From assembly GCA_023614405.1 (NCBI GenBank), contig CM042694.1:92301285-92365284 (forward strand): a DNA stretch of 64,000 nt, written 5' to 3'. Every line of letters begins with the position of its first letter. Position 1 is the first letter of the stretch. Below the pieces are notes generated by a model. The model searched no databases, was not told the DNA's origin, and saw nothing but the letters and a program-made list of their open reading frames with translations. Source of the DNA: Avena insularis. Its lineage: Eukaryota > Streptophyta > Magnoliopsida > Poales > Poaceae. This document shows, in pieces, positions 1 through 12,308 of the stretch. The translations under genes and the position numbers were made by a program.

Positions 1-2827
1 AGTTTGTTGTAGTCATTGGCATCCGTTCACCACCTTACGCTTAGTTATAGTTGAGATAGTGGAACTATAGAAATTCTGGATATTTGCTTTACAAACTGGT
101 ATCGTATTGTTTTGAGTGTCAATCTAAAGTTTAAAAGTACTGTTGCAAACCTTCAGCAAACTCCGTTTACTCTGTGAAGTTTAATAAACAGTATTAAATC
201 AAGAGTAACAATTCCAGTGTTAGTATCTAATGTATCATGTTTGCCTCCATGATTCTTGATACTCAAAAGATTGTTTTTAATATCAAGTTTATCTAAGAGC
301 TGAAAGCAATGTTTCAGAAACCATCATATGTGAAAGGTATTGCGATATCTAAAACAATGTGTTGGTTACAACATGATAGAGTATATGTCCTCATATTTGA
401 TGAGAATTTGTGAAGGTTGGAGACGCTAGTCGTCCTAATCCTCCAAAAGGTTTTGGAAAAGAAACATTATACTCGTAATTCACCTTTATAAGCTATAGCA
501 GCTTGATCATGAAAATTGTCATGATAAGGATGAATAGAAGATGTAAGTAAAATGTTTACTACACTAAAAGATTACTAAAGAATGGAATTTTGAAAGAATG
601 CCAAACATTTGATGATGGTGATCCACTTCAAAGTGCAAGTTCAAATGTATTAGTATTTGACTATACACACTTTGTACTATGTGTCATGTGAATGACACCA
701 CTATTGATGTTGATAGATTCTTTTAAAAGAAAAGGAATTGTTGAAAGAGAATCTATAAAATATTTGGCAGAAAAGAAAAGATTGGAGATATCCAACTTAG
801 GTATATAGAAGATACATGTTATGGCTGTATTCCTTGGTTGTTAAACAATGTGGTTCTGCGGTATTGGATACCGAATTGGTTGGTATGAAGTGTCATACAG
901 GACAACCCAATTCATGAACTACGGCCTAAGTAACTAGCAAGAGAATATGTGATGATGTTCATCGAAAACAAACAAAGGGTTGTTGTGTTGCTCATTAACA
1001 TCAAAGCTTGCCTTCAAGATTTGTTTCAATAATTGTTATTTTGATCAGGTATTATGACGACAAAAGGTTGTTCAAATAATTACCATATTCCATAATAGAT
1101 GGATGATATACAAGTCTGGTTGGAGAAATAACGACCATAAAACTAATGCTAAAATGTTGCAAGACAAATGATTGAAAGATCACTTGCGAAGTGACATCGC
1201 CGTTTAAATTATATTGAAAGGGATGCATGAAGAAACTCCATGTTGATGGATTTTTGGAGTCTTTGATTTTGATCAAATGACGCTTGTGATACTTTCCTAG
1301 AGATAATTAAAACTCCATTCGTAGGCCAAAAGAGGAACGGACGACTAACTGATTGGAATTTGTACATATTGATGTATATAGTCCATTATGTGTAGTCGTG
1401 GGCGATGGATTTCAACTTCATATGCTTTCTCCGAAGATTTGAGTGAGTATATGTATATACTTACTCAATAAGGAAGAAGTATGAAACATTTGAAGATGTT
1501 CAAAGACTTTCAAGATGAAGTGGAAAATCATTGTAACAAGAAAATAAAAAGTTTATGATTGGATCATAAAGAAAGATGTTTGAGTTACAAGTTTAGCAAA
1601 ACACCTAAGATTTGAGGAATCGTTCCATGGATTTGCATTTCCCAAAACACCATAGGAGTATGGAGTGTTCGAGATATGTAATGAAACCTTGTTTGACATG
1701 GTAAGATCAAAGGTGTCATTTATAAAATTGCCATTATATTTTAAAGATTAAAGCTTTAGTGACTACCGCTTTTACACTGAAAAGAGCTCCACTGTGATCC
1801 GTTGAAATGACACCATATAAGTCATGGTTTGGGATAAAACCCAGGTTGTCCTTTCTTAAATTTTTGGTATGCTAGGCATAAGTAAAATGTTTACAACCAA
1901 AGTCGGATGAGCATGTCTCTGTAGGTTATTTCGAATAACCATTGGGTATTCCTCCATAACACCGAAGACAAAATTGTTTGTCGCTTAGAGTGTCGAGTTT
2001 CTTGAGAAGGAATTTTTGGTGAAAAGTCAAGTGGGAGGACAATAGAACTTTGACAAGGTTGTTGAACCTTAGCTAATATGTGCTGAGTTGCGCAGCATCG
2101 GTAAGTGTCCCGGAGGCAGCAACAATGCTCATGGCTCACATGCCTCAAAGGTTGTGGTCACGGAGATCTAAGTTCCTATTGAACCAAGTAGGTCGGGTAA
2201 GTAATCAAATGCCAAGATTTGAGAGTTAAATCATTGTTGTTTGACAATGATGGACCGACTACATGAAAGAAGCAATGATGGGCCCTGACTTCGTTAAGTG
2301 GCTTGAAGCCATAAAATTCGTGATAATTCCATACACGAGAAATCAAGCTTTGAATTTGAAAGACCCTCTGGAAAGGTGCAAGACCTTACAGTCGTATATG
2401 GATCTATAAAGAAATAGACATGGATGTTTCACATCTATGAAATAGTCGACATGTCGGAAAGAGTTTACGACAATGTTCAAGGAATCGACTATGATAAGAT
2501 TTGATCTTTCATAGCGATATTTAGTCTGGACGGATTAATGTAGCAACCACTACATATATTTTGGTATATGGTAGTTGAATAAATAAAACAAGTTCTTCTA
2601 AATAGAATGGTTACATAGGATGTGTCCATGACACGATCCAAAGGGTTTTGTTAATTCAAAGGATGCTAAAAGAGTATGCAAAACTTCAATGGTTGAAGTG
2701 AGCATCGCGGAGTTGGAATCTTCACCGTGATGAAACCATTAAAAGGTTTAAATTCATCAGAGACGATGAAGATGTTTGTATTTTGCAAGAAATTAAGTGG
2801 GAGCGCTAAGACATATTTCTAATACAT

Positions 2828-2881
2828 TATGTGAAAGACATATTGTTGATTAGAAATGATGTATCTTTTATTGACACAGGT
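2828..2881 (+). pseudogene. Copia RT active-site remnant, YVDD changed to YVKD
   Basis: Read in frame from 2,828 the sequence gives Y-V-K-D-I-L-L-I, the palm motif of a Copia reverse transcriptase. The first catalytic aspartate codon is now AAA (Lys, 2,834-2,836). Stops lie on both sides, so this is a fossil of the catalytic site. Confidence 0.7.
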
Positions 2882-3800
2882 TAAGAATTTCATTTCGATG
2901 AAAGACTTAGGCATAACCCAAGAATTAGGCATCAATGTCTATATGGATAGATTGAGGTGCTAATATAGTTTTGCCAAATGTACATAGATAAGATGTTGAA
3001 TGAGTTCAATATGGAAACAACAAGAAAGGTTCTTGACGCACGGAAAGGACTGAATCAAGATTCAAGTGTGTTGACACGAGATTCAAGTATTTTGACACTT
3101 GGTGAAATCACAAGAATATTTTGATCAATCATTCTTTGAGATGTACACATCCAGATATGTCCTATGCTCTAAATGTTATGAGCATATACCAGAATGACTC
3201 ATAAGATGATCATTGGACAATAGTAGGGATATTCCTATGATCTTTGGAAGAACTAAGAATATATTATTTATATAGTGGTGACAAATAGTTCATTGTAAGT
3301 TGTTGCATTGATACTAGTTTTGTCACAAATTAAGTTTATCTCAATTTAAACTATGGGTGGCACAATGTAATGGAAAGGAAGTTTCATAACGGATTTGGTT
3401 GAGTACCAAAGTTAAAACATTGTGACAGATACTACAACAAAGGCTAAGTATATGACTGCTATTATAGCAGCAAATGAGGGCATTTGCGTCAAGTAGTTTG
3501 TTATCAAACTAGGTGTGGTTCATAGCGGGATAATACTATGAAGATACATTGTATGACAAATGTATCAACATGATTTAATCCCAAGGAACTAAAGGTCTCA
3601 CCAAAGGACCAAATTTATACAATGCCATCTCATTGGAGAATGAGTAATGCATAGAGACGCAAGGAAATGCAAATACACACGGACCTGGAAGTGTCAGATC
3701 CGAAGATTATGTTTACCACTAGAAATAGTGTCTATACAACACCAGAAAGCCATAGGTGTTGAATGCACAAGTTTTTAACTAGATTATTGACTCTAGTGCA

Positions 3801-3810
3801 AGTGGGAGAC
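3801..3810 (+). other. Polypurine tract before Copia LTR
   Basis: The bases agtgggagac lie directly before the TG of the LTR. This is where plus-strand DNA synthesis is primed in LTR retrotransposons. Confidence 0.7.
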
Positions 3811-5480
3811 TGTTGGAGATATGCCCAAGAGGCAATAATAAAGTGGTTATTATTATATCTTTATGTTTATGATAAATGTTTACATCCCATGCTATAATTG
3901 TATTAACCGAAAACATTAATACTTGTGTGTTTTGTAAACATAAAAGAGTCCCTAGTAAGCCTCTTGTTAAACTAGCTTGTTGATTAATGGATGATCATGG
4001 TTTCCTGATCATGGACATTGGATGTCGTTAATAACAAGATCATATCATTAGGAGAATGATGTGATGGACACACACCCATAGTAAGCATAGCATAAGATCA
4101 AGTCATTAAGTTCGTTTTGCTACAAGCTTTTCAAATGCATAGTAACCTAATCCTTCGACCATGAGGTTATGTTAATCACCATCGCCGGATGGGTACTTTG
4201 ATGACATCAAACGCCGCTTCGTAACTGGGTGGTTATAAAGGTGACATTGGGTATTCTGAAAGTATGTGTTGAAGCGCATGGACCAAGATTGGGATTTGTC
4301 CATCCATATGACGGATATATATGCTCTGGGCCCTCTCGGTGGTATGTCATCTAGTTAGCTTGCAAGCATGTGACTAGGTCATAAGGGATGACATTACATG
4401 GAACGAGTAAAGAGTACTTATCAGTAACGAGGTAGAACTAGGTATGGAGATACCGACGATCAAACCTCGGATAAGTAGAGTATCGCGTGACAAAGGGAAT
4501 TGGTTTCGTATGTTAAATGGTTCTATCGATCACAAAGTCATCGTTGAGTATGTGGGAGCTGTTATGGATCTCCAGATCCCGCTAATGGTTATTGATCGGA
4601 GATGTGTCTCCATCATGTCTACATGTTCACGAACCATAGGGTGACACACTTAAGGTTCGAAGTTGTTTCAAGTAGATATGGAATGTGCATTGGAGACCGA
4701 ATGTTGTTCGGAGTCTCGGATTGGATCCGGGACATCACGAGGAGATCCGGAATTGTCTAGAGAATGAGATTCATATATTGGGGATCATTTTCTAAGTTAG
4801 GAAAGGTTCCGGAGTGTTTGTATGGAGATTCTAGAAGGTTTCGGAATGTTCTGGAAGGTTTTAGAAAGATTTCTTGGAGTTTGCTTGAAAACCAAGAAAG
4901 GGTCAAGGAAACCTTGTGGGGCTAGACACGGATTCGTGGGGGAGGAGGACTCCTGCCCCCCTTCCCAACCCGGCCAGGGAGGAGGGAGTCCTACTAGGAC
5001 TCCCCCTCCCATGGCGCCTCCCTCCTTTAAATAGAGGGGAGGGGGCGCCACCCCCTAGACCTCTCCCATAACAAACCCTGGCCGCCGCCTCTCTCCTCCT
5101 CCTTTGCTCCGCTCCGGCTTAGGTGAAGCCCTGCAGAAATCTCTACTCCACACACCGTCGTGCTGCTGGGATTCCGTGGAGAAGATCTACTACCTCCACG
5201 CTCATTTGGAACGGGAGAGGAAGGTGCCGACTCACCATTGCGACGCAGCTGACCGATGGCCTTGGAAGGATCGTGCACACGATCTTGAGATCGGCAAGTG
5301 ATCGACTACATCAACCCCGAGATCCATGCTCGTAACGCTTTCGGTTCTACGAGGGTTAGTACAAATCTATCTCGTTGCACACGTCTAATAGATTAGATCT
5401 TGGCTTTTATCTAGATTAGATCTGGGTTTTGTTCTTTCTTGCGGTAGAAATTTTTTGTTTTCCATGCTACGAACCCATCA
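3811..5480 (+). repeat. Copia LTR, complete (1,670 bp)
   Basis: The LTR begins TGTTGGAGATATGCCC and ends CGAACCCATCA, giving the TG...CA ends expected. It is preceded by a polypurine tract and followed immediately by a primer-binding site. It therefore serves at once as the 3' LTR of the element on its left and the 5' LTR of the partial element on its right. It contains a TATA-like box at 5,026-5,034 in a GC-rich promoter region. Its last 195 bp recur at 6,730-6,924 with only scattered differences. Confidence 0.9.
5026..5034 (+). promoter_or_regulatory. TATA-like box of Copia LTR
   Basis: tttaaatag sits in a C/G-rich stretch in the second half of the LTR. In Copia LTRs of this group the retroelement promoter usually lies there. 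Confidence 0.5.
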
Positions 5481-6729
5481 GTGGTATCAGAGCCGTGTCT
5501 ATGCGAAGATCTGTTGCACGAGTAGAACACAATGGTTTTGTGGGCGTTGGTGCTCATGCCGTCTTTTGCTTTGTGTACTTTGCATCTTGCGGTATGGTGG
5601 GATGAAGCGGCTCGGTCTAACCTTACATGTCATCGCACATGAGACTTGCTCCACAGTTGACGTGCAACTCGTATTGCACAAGTGGCTTTATGGTGTCATC
5701 TCTCGCATCATAGTATAGATCTAATCTACACTTTGCACTTGATAGCACTTGTATCAACGTTGTGGTTCAGTTTCGTAGGTAAGATCCGTTCTTATTCGAA
5801 AGCCCGAAACCACGTAAAACATGCAAAGAAAATTAGAGGCGTCTAACTTGTTTTTGCAGGGGTTTTGTAATGTGATATGGCCATCATGTGATTGTGATTA
5901 TATTTGATGTATGCAATGATCCTTGTTGTAATATGGCAACCGGCAGGAGCCTAATGGTTGTCTTTAATTCTGTTAAGACCTGCGTGTCTATTCATCTTGT
6001 AATATCTTTATTCCAAGTAGTTGTAATATTTGCTAGTGATGATGGACAACCATGAAGCGGCGCCACTGACCTTGACGCAATGCTGATGATGATGGAGATC
6101 ATGTCCGTGCTTTGGAGATGGAGATCAAAGACATAAGAAGAAAGGGCCATATCATATCACACTAATTATGAATTGCCTGTGATGTTAATCCTTTATGCAT
6201 CTTGTATTGGTTAGATCGCGACGGTAGCATTATAAGATGATCCCTCTCACTAAATATCAAGTAATAAAGTGTTCGTCCTTAGTAGGCACCGTTGCTAAGA
6301 CTCGTCGTTTCGAAGCATCTCGTGATGATCGGGTGTGATAGATTCTACGTGTGCATACGACGGGTGCAAGCCAGATTTGCACATGCGGATACTAAGGTTA
6401 ATCTTGACGAGCCTAACATGTATAGACATGGTCTCGGAACACGGAATACCGAAAGGTAAAGCATGAGTCATATGGATGATATGATGAACATGTTGATTGT
6501 TCGCCTTTAAAGCTACATCATCTCACGTGATGATCGGACTTGGTGTAGTGGATTTGGTTCGTGTAATCACTAAAACAACTCGAGGGATGTTGTTTTGAGT
6601 GGGAGTTCTTTTGTAATTTGGATTAGTCAAACTCAATTTATCATAAACACAATTAAAGTGAATTTGCATAGTTTGTTGTAGTCATTGGCATCCGTTCACC
6701 ACCTTACGCTTAGTTATAGTTGAGATAGT
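5481..6729 (+). mobile_element. Copia 5' internal region, second copy
   Basis: This is the leader and gag-proximal region downstream of the primer site, without a surviving long reading frame. Its last 60 bases repeat positions 1-60 of the window. At 6,729/6,730 it jumps straight into the last 195 bp of an LTR, so all of pol and most of the LTR are missing from this copy. Confidence 0.8.
5482..5494 (+). other. Primer-binding site (initiator Met tRNA type)
   Basis: TGGTATCAGAGCC follows one base after the LTR end. It is the usual Copia site, complementary to the 3' end of initiator methionine tRNA. Confidence 0.85.
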
Positions 6730-6924
6730 TGAGATCGGCAAGTGATCGACTACATTAACCCCGAGATCCAATCTCGTAACGCTTTCGGTTCTACGAGGGT
6801 TAGTACAGATCTATCTCGTTGCACATGTCTAATAGATTAGATCCTGACTTTTATCTAGATTAGATCTGGGTTTTGTTCTTTCTTGCGGTAGAATTTTTTT
6901 GTTTTCCATGCTACGAACCCATCA
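6730..6924 (+). repeat. Truncated Copia LTR (3' 195 bp)
   Basis: It matches 5,286-5,480 with a handful of differences and ends at the same ATCA. The left edge joins interior sequence across a short TGAGAT microhomology (TTGAGATAGTTGAGATCGG), which fits a deletion by illegitimate recombination. Confidence 0.9.
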
Positions 6925-7417
6925 GGAGGCATGCCAAAGAACTGGACGGTCATCTCCAGACCCTTCCACTCCCAGAGTGCGTCCTCATCTGTCCTGGATG
7001 CCTCGATGACGCGGTGGGTGGCCTCCTCCTCGTTGTAGTGTGGAGGCAGTGGCACGTGTTCCTGCTCCACGACGTCGTGCCATCCTCCTCTTCCTCGTTC
7101 CTATCGTTGTCACTATCGGAGGCTGCGGGGAGCTCGCTATAGTCGACCTTCGATTGGAAGTCGCCCCTATACAAGCACCCTCGCGGAGGTGGCGACAGCC
7201 GGGTGGGAGGAGTTGGAGTTGGCGTTAGCGAGCATGGAGGGTGGCAGCCGCCCGAGGAAGAGCCAGCGTGGTCGAGGACCATCTTCTTGAGCCATGATGG
7301 CATCTTCATGGTTGTTGGGAGGAGGGAAGGCTGCTTGGCTAGAACTGGCAATGGCGCATGTGTGGTGTGGGGGAGAGAGGGGTGCACATGACCAGTATAA
7401 GAAGCCCTAGCCATCAA
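6925..7417 (-). pseudogene. Truncated, frameshifted protein fragment of unknown family
   Basis: An open stretch on the minus strand starts near 7,417, rich in Pro, Ser and Thr, then acidic (an EEEED run). Around 7,070 the similarity-like reading shifts frame into EQEHVPLPPHYNEEEATHR and continues to the LTR edge at 6,925, where it is cut. I have a loose memory of similar acidic hypothetical proteins in grass genomes but cannot name the family. The Copia element appears to have interrupted it. No function is offered. Confidence 0.4.
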
Positions 7418-7869
7418 TGTAGGCGCGGGCTCCCCAACAACACAATAGTATCATTGATGACGACACGGGAGGCAAGGCGGTGTCGCAGTCACATGAAGCG
7501 AAGCAACGTCTCAGGTGATCAGCGAAGGCATTGATTGCCATGACAGCTTCCATTGGCCATCCTTTATGGCGGTTCAGCCGGTTGGGTTTCTTCCAGACGG
7601 GCTCCAGCTATCGATGCCCAGATACGGCAGTCCGTGGTAGTCTGACGCCATTTGCGGCCATCCGCCACGAGCTAGGGAGGTGGTAGTCTGGCGACACTCT
7701 GTATAACACATCGTAAAACACCCACATCTTGTTGACGGTGTGGTTGTGGTGCCTGAAGTCCTTCACGGTGGCGCCACTAGTGAGTCGGCCGTGTGACATG
7801 GCTATGGCGGCGACGGTGTCTCCCTCGGTAGGGTTTTCTCTCAGCAGGGTATTCTCTAGGTGGGGTTTG
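7418..7869. other. Non-coding stretch, nothing recognised
   Basis: Mixed-composition sequence with short open frames on both strands. None carries a recognisable domain. Confidence 0.5.
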
Positions 7870-8450
7870 GAGGATGTAGGGTTGATCAAAATTTGCAAAT
7901 TTGCTATGATGAGACAATTAAACACTTATTTTTTAATGCAAATTTGCTCATTCTATAAGGCCAGTCATTCATGTAGCTTCTGGATTGTATCCTCCTCGTA
8001 GTGTTGCCAACATGTTTGGCAATTGGCTACATGGGCTTAATCAAAAATTTAGAATTCTTATTAGGATGAGAGTGTTTGCCGTTATTTGATCGTTTTGGCT
8101 TTGTAGAAATGACAAGATTTTTAATAATAAAATGTCTACTCTTGCATCGATTATTTATCGGTGCACCGCTATGCTCCATTTATGGTCATAGTACATTGTG
8201 TAGAGTCCCAAGACCTATTTACGAAGGTCTGTATATGATTGGATGGATATTTTTTCGACATGGATGGCAGGGTGATCTTAGAATCGGCCCCCTCCTTCTT
8301 AGACAATATGATGTATCTGATGATCTCATCTATTTCGCTTTTTTATTTTGTTTGTGTTTGAGCGATTGTCGGCTGTGTACATCTTAATTATGTTGAGGCC
8401 ACGTGTAGTACTTAAATCTTTTAAGTAATAAAACATCCATTTAAAAAAAT
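7870..8450 (+). mobile_element. LINE 3' end (zf-RVT/C-terminal ORF2 remnant)
   Basis: Translating across a few frameshifts gives successive pieces typical of the end of plant LINE ORF2: YDETIKHLFF (about 7,905), a VANMFGNWLHG-like segment (about 8,000), a W-LCRNDKIFNNK-like segment (about 8,090), and RHGWQGDLRIGP (about 8,255-8,290). An A-rich end (aataaaacatcc, tttaaaaaaa) follows near 8,430-8,450. This is a 5'-truncated, mutated LINE copy. The reverse transcriptase core is not present. Confidence 0.75.
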
Positions 8451-8635
8451 CCAATATTATCCAATAAAATAAAGTCCAAAGTCCAACAGACTATGTTGAT
8501 CCAATTCTAGATTTAGCCATATTCTGATGACTGCCGCGGGAAGTTGTGACGGCAAGCAAAATACTAGGCCTTTTTTTTTTGTTCTCCGAACCGCGAGGCC
8601 CGAACTAGCCTGCATCGCGCCAAGTCTCCGAGCAC

Positions 8636-8706
8636 TCCTATATACTCCTTACGTTTCTCTTTTACAAAGATAAAATATCTTATATTTTAAAACGGAGGGA
8701 GTGCCA
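8636..8706. mobile_element. Short Stowaway-like MITE remnant
   Basis: The stretch starts with ctatatactccttacgtt and ends aaacggagggagtg. The right end is a standard Triticeae Stowaway terminus, and the left is a decayed inverse of it. Only about 65 bp separate the ends, with an inner inverted repeat around aaatatcttatatttt. Confidence 0.55.
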
Positions 8707-9258
8707 CTTTAAGCGGCATACGGTCGCCTACGCCCAGTCCACCCCACGTCAGCTGTTTTGTTTTTTTGGGTTTTTCCTTTCTTGTTTTTCTTTTGTTTTT
8801 TTCTGTTTCTTACCCGATCACACTTGAACAGTTCTCGAATCTGAACAAATTTCAAAAGTTTCTTACCTTTTTATCAAATTCTGAACAAAATTTTAAAATC
8901 TGAACAACTTTTAAAACCTGAGCATTCTCAAATTTAAATATTTCAAAATCGAAACATTTTCCAAAAACTGAACTCTTTAAAAAAATAAAAAGGTAAGTTA
9001 ACTAAAGACCAGAAAAATAAGAAAACCCAAACAGAAAATCAGATAAAAAATAATAAAAATGAAACAGAAAATAAAAGAAAAGAAACGAAAAGAAAAATAG
9101 AAACAGAAAACGGAAAAAAAAGAAAAAAAGAAAAAATGGGCCAAGCCTAACCGGTGCGGGGGGCGTGCGGTGCCTTTGATACACACCGACCTGGTCTGTT
9201 TATAGGTTTGGTCTCCCGCTCAATCCCAAAACCTGGCCGGTAGAACCTGGCGCGGCCC
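8707..9258. other. Low-complexity AT-rich flank
   Basis: The first part is T-rich, followed by repeats of the type ctgaacaa(a)ttttaaaa and then a long A/G-rich tract at 9,000-9,140. Open frames on the minus strand here are homopolymer artefacts (F/L-rich). I see no gene. Confidence 0.6.
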
Positions 9259-9414
9259 ATGGCCCGCACGCAGCACCTCCAGCGCTCGCTCACGAAGCCA
9301 CGCGACGCGCAGGCACAACGGCATACGCACGCGTCCCTCTTTCTTCTCCCCGTCGTCTTCCGCTCCCCCCTCCTCCCCCTCTTCTTCTCCCTGCTTCCAG
9401 TCCCGGTAAATCAA

Positions 9415-12308
9415 ATGCCGCTCCTGTCTCGCCCGGCGACTCCTTCGACGCTTCAGAGGCAGACGTGCAGGCCCCGCGCCGGTGCGGCGCCACCAGTCCC
9501 AGCCCCGCCGACTCCCCGCGGTGCGAAGCATCGCGTCTCCTTCTCGCGCACGCGCGGCGGCCCTCGGCCCGCCCCTCTCGACCGGTGCTCCTGCTCCAGG
9601 TACCCGATGGATCCTTCTATCCCATCGCAAGCGCGCGCGTTCAGCGCTTGCGTTTCACTATCTGCTCGCAACATCCCTTCCCGCTCAGTGTTTGTGCGCG
9701 TGTCGCTGTGGCTTCTAATCTGGGACCAGGTGCGGATCAGCAGTCCGACAATGTCGAATTTCTATTTGCCCGCTGGTCTAGTCAGGCTGAAAAGGGGTTT
9801 GTGAAATTTCGTGTGTGTGTGTGTGTGCGTGCTATTGCAGGGAACACACTTGCTGATGAACAATCCAGGGGTGAAATTTGGGAGCTCTCCAGCGAGGCCC
9901 ATCGGAGTAAGTAATAATTAATTTATCTTCCGTTGTTTTACGCAAATTTATTGTTATGTCCGTGCTGCAACCTTGTGACTGTGTCGGTTATGACTGAATG
10001 TGTGCTAGTTTGTGCCACTGATATCGGATCAATTTCAGTCGCAGTAATGCGTGCACATCGCTCTGTTGTTCATTAATGACGTGTCCTGCAGATATCATGT
10101 AATTTCACAAACAGCAGCTAGTGGCCATGGAGGAGCTGAAGAAATTACAAGAAGAAAATAAATCGCTTCTTCAGGAAATAGAAGTGCTGGAAATGGAAAG
10201 GCAAGGTGCGGTGAAAAACGTTCTCTGTTAGCAAAAAAGAGCAAATAAACTAGTAGTAGGAACTAGAATGTATAGCCTAGAAAGGGAAACCGGATGAGGA
10301 ATTGCATGATTTTGTAGCACTTCAATGCTTTTTGTTATCGCTATCTTTAGATGGAAAAGTATAACACCTACCTAAGAAATTGTAAACCATATGCCTTCGT
10401 CTTCCCTCTATATATTTCTTGTTCTCACCATCTCATGCGACCCCTTTTCAGGTATTTCCACAGAAATAGCACAATCATCCAGTTTCTGTGAGTTGCTTCT
10501 GTCTATAGACGCACTGGCCATGTCTGGAATGATTGGCACAGAGGAAGCATCTAATTTAAGAAAGAAAGTTGAAGATAATCGAAACATGGTACAAAGTTCC
10601 TTCTATATTTCTCAGGTGTGCTGTTTTCCTGAATGATATCTCTTATGGTTCTAAGCTTGTAGCACATTTATGCCACAAGTATTTCTGGGTTGATTGCCTT
10701 TGTATGTCCCAAAAATAGGTACTCCAGCATGAATGCTGATGGAATTCATGGTCTGAGGAAAGCTGAGACAGAATGTGAATCTTATTTTGGTGGCCATTGG
10801 CACAAAAACAAAATACGGACAGGGTAATAATATACCATCAGTATTGAAGGAGATATGAAATGTCTTATATTCTCATACTTGTCTTATTTTAGCTGATCAT
10901 TATCCAGATTTTGTATTTCTCGACCTTTGCAGGTGTCTCATTTGTTTTCTGAGTGCAGTACATCAAATGGTGTTGGCCTTACACTCACAGAACCAGTCCA
11001 GCTCTCATATTTTAAACGTGATAAGATACGTGGCTACTCTGATGACTTTGAGCGGTATGCATCTTAAATAAAACTTAGTAAATATTCTAAATTTACACTA
11101 TCTGGAAGGACCTGCTTTTGGACTTACTAAGTTTGTGAGCCTGTTGATCATTAGTTATAGATTATACTGGAAGCCCAGACTTCCCAGTTAGCTGTGTCAC
11201 ACATACAAATGATATGTGCTTACTGTCTTTAATATATTGGCCTGCTTCTCAATAAATGTAGACGTTTATTATAGATTTTCCTATTTTTCCCGTGCTTTAC
11301 TGGATTATATTGTAAAATCTGGAAAGCAGCCAGATATTTTGCACATACATAACTGGGAAACTGTTATAGTGGGGCCTCTTTCTGGGATATGTTTGCTCAG
11401 AGGGTCAGTTTTTCTGAAGCTTATTTATTACTAGTTTAATAGCTAACATGCACTGCCCTCAGTTCTCAATGACATTGCCATTTTAAATACATTCTTCTTG
11501 TCTGCTCTTTAATGGTATTATACGTTGCCATTTGTTTTGTTTTGCCAACAGCCTCGGGCCCTTCACTGTTTCTCCATGCCTAATGTAGGATATTGTCTAC
11601 TTAGGGGTTTTGTCCTAGCACAACCATAACTACCTCCTAAAAATCCAAATAAATAAAATGTTCATAATATTCTTATACAAATACATTGAAGTATTATTTT
11701 TAATTATAGGTACAGATAAATATTATGCAATTCCTCTTCTCATACGTTGCCATTTGTTTTAATTTTCCAACTGCCTCATATCAGGTTGTTGACAATTCTG
11801 TTGTCACATATGGTTCAGAAATTAATTTAAATGTAACCAAGCAATCTGGCTGCCATGACTACTGCAACACACCAATGTCTCAGTACATCATCTCAATATT
11901 TGGAGACATGTCTCTTTCTCAAGCTCTTGATCTTGATGGCATTGTGAGCTTAAATTGATGTGTACTAGCTCTCTATGTACGACCAATCATCTATGCGTAA
12001 GTCAAATAAGGGAGGTTTTGACATGACAGCATAAACCATGTTTGCAGTTAATCAGTCAAGAAACAAATACAGTATCTATCAGAAAAAGATTATTCTGATC
12101 GTCTTTGCTCTAAACATAGTTAACATATTCCAGGCCAGGACATAACTAAAATAATTTTCTCTCCATTGTCCAGAAGAATGACTACTCCTGGTGGGATTTA
12201 CGGATTAAGGATGAAATGGCAAAGGGTTTATCATGGGACGCTCAGTGCTACGACATACATTGGGAAGTTTATTCCTCTTTAAGGAAGCTCTGTCAGAAAA
12301 GTTCATGA
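9415..12308 (+). pseudogene. Starch synthase V-like pseudogene, catalytic core lost
   Basis: Several exons of a plant starch synthase survive with introns between them. They are: a Pro/Arg/Ser-rich start from ATG 9,415 that could be a plastid transit peptide, ending at a CAG|GTACCC donor at 9,599; a coiled-coil exon near 10,124-10,215 (MEELKKLQEENKSLLQEIE); an exon with CELLLSIDALAMSGMIG (about 10,452-10,590); NADGIHGLRKAETECESYF (about 10,733); a GVGLTLTEPVQLSYF segment (about 10,970); SYFSRALLDYIVKSGKQPD (about 11,283); and the C-terminal pieces PMSQYIISIFGDMSLSQAL (about 11,874) and KDEMAKGLSWDAQCYDIHW, ending at TGA 12,306-12,308. The N-terminal K-x-G-G type ADP-glucose segment and everything between GPL (11,380) and the C-terminal pieces are absent, that is, most of the two glucosyltransferase domains. 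The coiled coil and the IVKSGKQPDILHIHNWET wording suggest class V. The class is less sure than the family. Confidence 0.75.

Larger units (their letters stand above)
1..3810 (+). mobile_element. Decayed Copia pol interior (3' part)
   Basis: This is the 3' part of the interior of a Copia retrotransposon, broken by stops and frameshifts throughout. Recognisable pieces in order are the start of the reverse transcriptase near 2,270 (AMMGPDFVKWLEAIKF), the RT active-site region at 2,828-2,881 (YVKDILLI, where the family has YVDD), and an RNase H remnant around 3,350-3,500. It ends in a purine-rich tract directly before the LTR at 3,811. The first 60 bases are the same as 6,670-6,729, so the window opens about 1.2 kb downstream of this element's primer site. 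No open reading frame of useful length survives, so it is not a working gene. The superfamily is secure. The family is probably the Angela/BARE/WIS group, judged from the LTR start. Confidence 0.85.

Noticed and set aside
4444..4644. 66-codon plus-strand frame inside the Copia LTR
   Set aside because: LTRs do not code for protein, and it has no recognisable features.
5482..5494. tRNA-like match as a tRNA gene
   Set aside because: Only the short primer-binding complement is present. No cloverleaf or internal promoter is visible here or at 60,208.
8998..9186. Minus-strand frames rich in Phe and Leu
   Set aside because: They come from an A/G-rich low-complexity tract and have no protein character.
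9259..9414. Upstream ATG at 9,259 as the start of the starch synthase remnant
   Set aside because: It is in frame but adds a low-complexity stretch before a better transit-peptide-like start at 9,415. The question is moot for a pseudogene.
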